Both the position numbers and the translations under genes were made by a program. A stretch of 64,000 nucleotides of DNA from WHSW01 sp963846565 (GTDB lineage Bacteria; Actinomycetota; Thermoleophilia; Solirubrobacterales; 70-9): contig CAWJWL010000005.1 of NCBI GenBank assembly GCA_963846565.1, forward strand, positions 1 through 64,000, written 5' to 3'. Every line of letters starts with the position of its first letter. Within the stretch, counting starts at the first letter, position 1. Below are positions 59,451 to 64,000 of the stretch, one piece after another. The notes under the pieces are model-generated. The model was not told where the DNA came from. It did no database searches and saw only the letters and a program-made list of their open reading frames with translations.

Positions 59451-60227
59451 GTGAGCGAGGGACTCAGGCGGTGGAAGCCGCAGCCTTCGACCGTGATCGC
59501 AGTGGTCGCTCTTTTCGTTGCCTTGGCCGGTTCGGCCTACGCGGCGCAGAAGATCGGCAAGAACAAGGTCAAGTCGAAGCACATCAAGGACGGTCAGGTC
59601 TTCTCCGTCGACGTTGCCGATCTCGGCATCGCGACGGTCGATCTCGCCGACAACTCGGTCAACTCGGCCAAGGTCGCGGCCGATTCGCTCGCCGCCAACG
59701 ACCTGGCGAACAACTCGGTCGGCACCGGCGAGCTCGCCGACAACTCGGTCAACTCGGCCAAGGTCGCGGCCGATTCGCTCGCCGCCATTGACCTGGCGAA
59801 CAACTCGGTCGGCACCGGCGAGCTAGCCGACAACGCCGTCACGAACGCGAAGGTCGCCGACAACGCGATCGGATCGGCGGAGGTCGCAGCGGACTCGCTG
59901 GGCGCGGGAGACCTGGCCACCGGCAGCGTCCAGTCGGCGGAGATGAACGATCTGCACGTGCATCCGAGCGCCGCAACGACGGTCACGGGTGGAGTCGATA
60001 ACAACGGCGTCTTCAACTCCGCCACCGTCACCGCCTCGTGCGGCATCGGCGAGCATCTGTACGCCTGGTCGGTACGTTGGCCGACGGTCGTTGGCGCAGG
60101 CGAAGAGGTCCAGATCTCGCAGGTGACCCCGGACTTCACCCTCGATGACGTGACTGTCACCGCGGGCACCGACGAGGGGGCGAACGAGGACTTCGTTGTC
60201 GACGCCTGGTGCACGGCCGCGACCTAG
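59451..60227 (+). CDS. secreted repeat protein with N-terminal membrane segment
   Basis: A 258-residue protein. RRWKPQPSTVIAVVALFVALAGSAYAAQKI is a signal or anchor segment, a motif seen repeatedly in Thermoleophilia surface proteins. Residues about 45-165 consist of short alternating motifs (DNSVNSAKVAADSLAA, DLANNSVGTGELA) that resemble beta-helical, tail-fibre-like repeats. The C-terminal 90 residues (VTASCGIGEHLYAWSVRWPT to DAWCTAAT) form a separate domain with two cysteines. GGGAGG lies 6 bases before GTG 59451. Own promoter with an operator-like palindrome. Function unknown; probably cell-surface. Confidence 0.78.
   Translation: MSEGLRRWKPQPSTVIAVVALFVALAGSAYAAQKIGKNKVKSKHIKDGQVFSVDVADLGIATVDLADNSVNSAKVAADSLAANDLANNSVGTGELADNSVNSAKVAADSLAAIDLANNSVGTGELADNAVTNAKVADNAIGSAEVAADSLGAGDLATGSVQSAEMNDLHVHPSAATTVTGGVDNNGVFNSATVTASCGIGEHLYAWSVRWPTVVGAGEEVQISQVTPDFTLDDVTVTAGTDEGANEDFVVDAWCTAAT
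59643..59822 (+). repeat. 90-bp near-identical tandem repeat inside the gene
   Basis: Two 90-bp (30-codon) units, 59643-59732 and 59733-59822, differ only at a codon changed from AAC to ATT. A third partial unit begins with CTAGCC at 59823. The low divergence indicates a recent duplication or ongoing repeat-number change. Confidence 0.85.
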
Positions 60228-60271
60228 TCCCGTAAAGCGCCCCTAGGACGGGCGTAACGGAACCAACGGAT

Positions 60272-60301
60272 CGAAGGGCCGGCCGCGAGGCCGGCCCTTC
60301 G
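60272..60301. terminator. bidirectional terminator
   Basis: A perfect 13-bp stem (CGAAGGGCCGGCC with GGCCGGCCCTTCG) encloses the tetraloop GCGA, followed by CGTTTCT. It lies between the repeat-protein gene and the convergent ATP-grasp gene and can serve both. Confidence 0.85.
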
Positions 60302-60306
60302 CGTTT

Positions 60307-61164
60307 CTAAGGGCGCGCCCGAGCGGCAATCGCCGCGGCAATTCGTGCGGCGCCCACCGGAACCTGGTCGAGGTAGAAGTTCGGCTCGATCGCCTCGAGC
60401 TCCATCAGCATCGGCTCGCGATCGAGCCCTGGGACCATGTCGACTCGGGCGTAGAGCGGCAGGTAGTCGAAGCGGTCCGCGACCCACCGGACGACGCGCC
60501 GGGCGTAGTCGACCTCGGCTGCAGTCGCCTCCGTCGCCGTCACCAGCCCGGGGTCGTACATGATCTCCGCCGCGCCGACGCCGTCGTCGCGCACGGGAGC
60601 CACCTCGTCCGGTCGCAGCACGGCGCGCTTTCGCAGCGCGTAGGCGGGCTCTCCGTCGATGCAGAGGACCGCCGTCTCGCCCACCGCATCGACAGAGGGC
60701 TCGTAGCGTTGCACCATCGCTACCCGGCCGCTCGCCTGGATCGCCGCGATCAGCTCGAGCGCCTGATCGTGCGCACGCTCGCCGAAGCGCCCGGTGTCCC
60801 GCCCGCCCGCCGAGACGCTGGGCTTGACCACGACCTCGCCCTCGAGCGGCGGTGGGGTGGCTCCAGGCTCCACGTAGGTGGTGGGGACTACGGCGATCCC
60901 CGCCGCGGCCATCTCACCCAGGTAGCGCTTATCGCTGTTCCAGCGGATCAGTGCGGGCGAGTTGTGAAGGCGATCGCCGACCGAGTCGACCCAGGCGAGA
61001 AACTCGTCGCGGCGCCGCGCGTAGTCCCAGGTCGAGCGGATGACGACGAGGTCGAAGGCCTCCCAGTCGGCCCCCGGCTCGTCCCACGGCACGATCGCCG
61101 CCTCCGCACCGCGCTCGCCCAAGGCGGCGACGATGCGCGCGTCGTCGGTGAACTCCGGGGGCAT
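60307..61164 (-). CDS. ATP-grasp (RimK/glutathione-synthetase-like) protein
   Basis: At least 285 residues. VVIRSTWDYARRRDEFLAWV and LHNSPALIRWNSDKRYLGEM are pre-grasp and hinge blocks. GEVVVKPSVSAGGRDTGRF is the ATP-binding loop, and LMELEAIEPNFYLDQ is the Mg-binding end (Glu and Asn). Members ligate amino acids or peptides to carboxylates. The frame stays open upstream of ATG 61164 and encodes a family-like first strand (AKVAIASFSAM). A CTG at 61209 overlaps the stop of the preceding metalloprotease gene and may be the true start. Confidence 0.8.
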   Translation of the reverse strand: MPPEFTDDARIVAALGERGAEAAIVPWDEPGADWEAFDLVVIRSTWDYARRRDEFLAWVDSVGDRLHNSPALIRWNSDKRYLGEMAAAGIAVVPTTYVEPGATPPPLEGEVVVKPSVSAGGRDTGRFGERAHDQALELIAAIQASGRVAMVQRYEPSVDAVGETAVLCIDGEPAYALRKRAVLRPDEVAPVRDDGVGAAEIMYDPGLVTATEATAAEVDYARRVVRWVADRFDYLPLYARVDMVPGLDREPMLMELEAIEPNFYLDQVPVGAARIAAAIAARARP

Positions 61165-61205
61165 CGCCGAGAAGGAGGCGATGGCGACTTTGGCTCTGGC
61201 GTCTG

Positions 61206-64000
61206 TCAGGGGCGGTTGAACGCGGGTGGATCGGGGATCGCAGTGACCTTAACGACGGCCGTGCCCTGCACGCCTTCGCCGTTCGTCGCGGTCGCGGTGA
61301 TCTCGTGCGCCCCCGGCTCGAGCCTCGCCGAGATCGCGGCACCACGTCCGAGCTCGCCCTGCAGCGATGAATGCCAGACGATCCGCTTGCCGAGGAGCGT
61401 GCCATCCTGGACGTCTTGGGCGTTCGCAGCCAAAGTCACCGGTTGCGACGCCGGAAGCTCGGCTCCGCTCGCGGGCGCGGCGATCGAGACGGCCGGCGGC
61501 TCCACCGGGGTCTTGACAGGCTTCGATCGGGCGATGTCGGTGCGCACACCGTCGGTGGTGATCACCTTGAACCGCGCCTTGGAGCCGCCGCCGAGGTCGG
61601 TCAACCCCACCCGGTAGGAGCGCTTTCGCAGCCCGGCCGCAACGGTGGTGAAGCTCTTGCCGTCGGGCGCGTAGAGCAGCGTGTGGGTGAGGCGGTCGCC
61701 GTCGGCGTCGCGCGCACGCCAGCGGACCTTGACCCGGTCGCCGAGCTTCGCCTTCCGCTTCGGGCTGACGATGCGCACCTTCGGGGAGTGATCGGAGACG
61801 TCGATGGCGTCGAGCACTTTCTTGCCGCGCACGACGGCGATCCGCTCGGTGGCGGAATCGAAGCGAACGACCTCGTGGATCGGCGCCCGCCCGCGGCCGT
61901 CGGGCTCGTCGCTCGACTCACCCGGCGAGAACGGATAGCGCGCGAGCACCTTGCCCCCACGGCCGCGCAGCACGATCGAGTACGGGCTCTTCTTCGGCCG
62001 GTCGGTGAGCGAGATCTTGGGCAGCACCGAGAGCGGGTCGAGCCGCAACCGTCCGCCCTTGAGCACGGCAGTCAGCAGCAGCCGCGGGCCGCCCTTGCGC
62101 TCCGCCGCCGCCGGGACCGCTTCCGGCTTCGCTGCTCGGTTCACGATCGGGGTGTTGAGGCAGAACGGCAGCCCGTCGCCGGAGCACATGAACTTCATGA
62201 TCTGCGTGTACGTGAATGCCGAGAGCCACTGCTCGTCGCAGTAGGTCATCACGTCGTGCCAGCCGCTCCGCCAATCGCCGAGCTCGAGCGGCAGACCGAG
62301 CGAGGCGTCGCCGGCGTCGAGGGCCTGATTGTCGTAGAGCGAGGAACCGATCAGCCCGAACCCGTAGGGAAAGCCCGCGTCGTCGTCGTTCTGAATGCCC
62401 GTGGCACAGGTTCCGCCCGAGTCGTTCTGATAGCCGGGATGGCGGCGGTTGAGCTGGTGGGCGAGCTCGTGGCCGCCGTACCAGTCGGCGTAGGAGCCGT
62501 CGAAATCCCAGCCGAAGTCGCCGGCGCCCGCCGGTCCCGAGCCGAAGTGCCCGCCGAAAGCGTCGTCGCCGTTGCTGTTCTTGATCACGCAGCCGACGGT
62601 GAAGCCGCCGGCGTCGCTGATCATCCCGTAGTAGCGATCGGGCCTGTTCCAAACCGGCCCGGCCCACTGCAGCAGCGCGGCATTGGCGTCGTTGCACGTC
62701 AGCGGCCTCGAGGACTGCACCGGCAGCGTTCGCTGGCGGATCTGGGTATCGGAGGTCGGATAGGCGCGCCGCAACCAGGAGCTGAACATGTCGAAATCGA
62801 GCTGGCGGGTGCGCGCCGTCGTCGCCGGCGCTCCGAACGTGTATGGGATGTCGACGAGGGTGAGGCGAAGTGGTGGCGAGGTGCGGAACTCGACGAAGGC
62901 CGGGCCGACAGCACTCGGCCCGTTGCCGTCGATGTTGTCGCATTCGCGGCAGTTGATCCCGGTGCGAACACCGCCGATCGAGAGATGGTCGAGCTGCAGA
63001 TGGAGCTTGCCGACGCCGAGCCACTCGGGAGGGAGCTCGAAGTTGAGGCTGCGCTCGAGGAACGGACGCACGTCGTCGAGCGTCGCGTCTCTATTGACGT
63101 CGACGGTGTTGATGGAGCGGATCAGGTCGGGCCCTGGCGGTCGTGAGCCGTCGGGGCGAATCGCGCTCAGCGCGCCGCTGACACCGCGTATTTGCGGTAG
63201 CCCGCCCTCGCTTCGCAGGTACACGCGGGCGAAGGTCCGCTTGACGCCAAAGCCGGAGGCGCCGAGAAGGGGGACGCCGTTGTCGGGGTTCTGCACCGAC
63301 TGGTTGACCTCGATCTGACCTAGCTGGCGGAACTGCGTGTCCGCCGGGATCGGCGAGAAGATGACCGACGTCGGCGCGCTGGTCCCGGTCCCGCGGCAGT
63401 TCGTTGCGCTCAAGGTGATCGTGTTCGCGCCCGGCTCGAGGAACCCCCCGGCGTTGACCGGACCGACGTTGCCGCCATCGGCGCCGACCGTCCCGGGATA
63501 GGCGGGCGCCGTCCGGCTCCCGGTCGCGCCGGTCGCGGTCAGGGCGGCACTGGTGATCGGAGCATCCCGCTTGTCGACGAAGCCGGCAAGGGGAAACTGG
63601 TTGCCATGGACCACGAGCCCGGCCACCGGCTGGCTCAGGCTCACCGCCGGGGCGCTCGTCGTGTTGCAGGGGGGCGGCGGGCCGACGTTCGAGAACTCGA
63701 GATCGTCGAGCGCGAGGCCGTTGGTGAAGCCGCCGTTGTCGAGCACGCTGATCTCGATCCGGGTGATCACCGCGTTTGGCCGCGTCACGGTCAAAGCGGT
63801 CGCTATTCGCGGCGGCGAGTTCGGCGGGTTGACCGTCTTGGTCGTGGTGGCCACGGCAGTCGAGGCGGCGTTGTAGGCAGTCATCCGCACGCGCAACGGG
63901 GAAGCGACCGCAACCGTGAATCCGACCCACGCCCGAACGAGATTCTGGCCGGTCGTGAAGCGGGCGCTCAGGGGATCGAGGCAGAACTCCGTCGCAAAGC
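61206..64000 (-). CDS. large secreted zinc metalloprotease with Ig-like domains (5' end beyond window)
   Basis: More than 930 residues; the frame is open to the window edge, so the N-terminus and signal peptide are missing. The zinc site is GGHELAHQLNRRHPG (HExxHxxxxxH, metzincin type). A Met-turn candidate is WHDVMTYCDEQW. Upstream is a carbohydrate-binding or lectin-like region (ISVLDNGGFTNGLALDDLEF). Downstream are Ig/fibronectin-like domains (SPKRKAKLGDRVKVRWRARD; PPAVSIAAPASGAELPASQP; VTITATNGE-like end). It would degrade extracellular protein. The stop overlaps a possible CTG start of the ATP-grasp gene. Confidence 0.83.
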   Translation of the reverse strand, partial: FATEFCLDPLSARFTTGQNLVRAWVGFTVAVASPLRVRMTAYNAASTAVATTTKTVNPPNSPPRIATALTVTRPNAVITRIEISVLDNGGFTNGLALDDLEFSNVGPPPPCNTTSAPAVSLSQPVAGLVVHGNQFPLAGFVDKRDAPITSAALTATGATGSRTAPAYPGTVGADGGNVGPVNAGGFLEPGANTITLSATNCRGTGTSAPTSVIFSPIPADTQFRQLGQIEVNQSVQNPDNGVPLLGASGFGVKRTFARVYLRSEGGLPQIRGVSGALSAIRPDGSRPPGPDLIRSINTVDVNRDATLDDVRPFLERSLNFELPPEWLGVGKLHLQLDHLSIGGVRTGINCRECDNIDGNGPSAVGPAFVEFRTSPPLRLTLVDIPYTFGAPATTARTRQLDFDMFSSWLRRAYPTSDTQIRQRTLPVQSSRPLTCNDANAALLQWAGPVWNRPDRYYGMISDAGGFTVGCVIKNSNGDDAFGGHFGSGPAGAGDFGWDFDGSYADWYGGHELAHQLNRRHPGYQNDSGGTCATGIQNDDDAGFPYGFGLIGSSLYDNQALDAGDASLGLPLELGDWRSGWHDVMTYCDEQWLSAFTYTQIMKFMCSGDGLPFCLNTPIVNRAAKPEAVPAAAERKGGPRLLLTAVLKGGRLRLDPLSVLPKISLTDRPKKSPYSIVLRGRGGKVLARYPFSPGESSDEPDGRGRAPIHEVVRFDSATERIAVVRGKKVLDAIDVSDHSPKVRIVSPKRKAKLGDRVKVRWRARDADGDRLTHTLLYAPDGKSFTTVAAGLRKRSYRVGLTDLGGGSKARFKVITTDGVRTDIARSKPVKTPVEPPAVSIAAPASGAELPASQPVTLAANAQDVQDGTLLGKRIVWHSSLQGELGRGAAISARLEPGAHEITATATNGEGVQGTAVVKVTAIPDPPAFNRP

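Overview
The window is a GC-rich, gene-dense bacterial chromosome segment in which nearly every gene uses G/C at third codon positions. Gene content suggests an actinobacterium, most likely of the class Thermoleophilia (Solirubrobacterales-like). The clues are repeated small NTF2/SnoaL-like proteins starting MSEEN, a zinc-ribbon/kinase/ATPase/cyclase giant, FG-GAP and CHRD secreted proteins, an AlkB-rubredoxin-TetR cluster, a WS/DGAT acyltransferase, and many GTG/TTG starts. The taxonomy is inferred from family content only. No transposase, integrase, phage or CRISPR gene was seen.

Layout. The first 649 bases hold no recognisable gene, only a heptamer tandem repeat. 0.65-8 kb: methyltransferase, DHA2-type exporter, alpha/beta hydrolase, FAD amine oxidase-like protein, small membrane and secreted proteins, DsrE and SnoaL-like proteins with decayed SnoaL pieces on both sides. 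8.4-13.3 kb: two tRNA-Ser genes, YtoQ, a collapsed FAD monooxygenase, TadA, a secreted subtilase, a universal stress protein and a phosphotriesterase-like hydrolase. 13.3-21.6 kb: a 1432-residue signalling protein, cyclophilin, zinc peptidase and a frameshifted multi-PAS protein. 21.7-26.8 kb: membrane fatty acid desaturase, 5'-3' exonuclease, enoyl-CoA hydratase, then alkB-rubredoxin-tetR under a near-consensus promoter. 26.8-31.2 kb: small-molecule and signalling enzymes and an unusual AlkA-Ada-type fusion. 31.3-35.7 kb: MarR regulator, two DHA2 exporters and a lipoprotein. 35.7-44.9 kb: trypsin-like protease, Ogt, tRNA-Arg, WS/DGAT, L,D-transpeptidase, DUF445 plus Abi-alpha-like pair, and an alkyl-DHAP-synthase-like flavoprotein. 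44.9-47.2 kb: an electron-transfer reductase and acyl desaturase pair carrying seven +1 frameshifts. 47.4-52.5 kb: two more tRNA-Ser genes, an alanine-racemase-fold enzyme, an MCE protein, and an AbiEi/DUF559 gene bracketed by related hairpin repeats. 52.5-64 kb: cell-surface and glycan genes (GH26-like hydrolase, FG-GAP protein with its sigma factor, UDP-xylose synthase, two glycosyltransferases, a repeat protein with an operator-like promoter, an ATP-grasp protein and a large secreted metalloprotease cut by the window edge).

How the genes fit together. One theme is lipid and hydrocarbon chemistry: alkane hydroxylation, two desaturase systems, crotonase, wax-ester/triacylglycerol synthesis, an ether-lipid-type synthase and an MCE lipid-transfer protein. 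A second theme is alkylation repair (AlkA-Ada-type fusion, Ogt). A third is secreted proteases and surface proteins. All four tRNA-Ser anticodon classes (CGA, GGA, GCT, TGA) lie within 43 kb. Each of the five tRNA genes has a decayed, tail-extended or accessory gene next to its 3' end.
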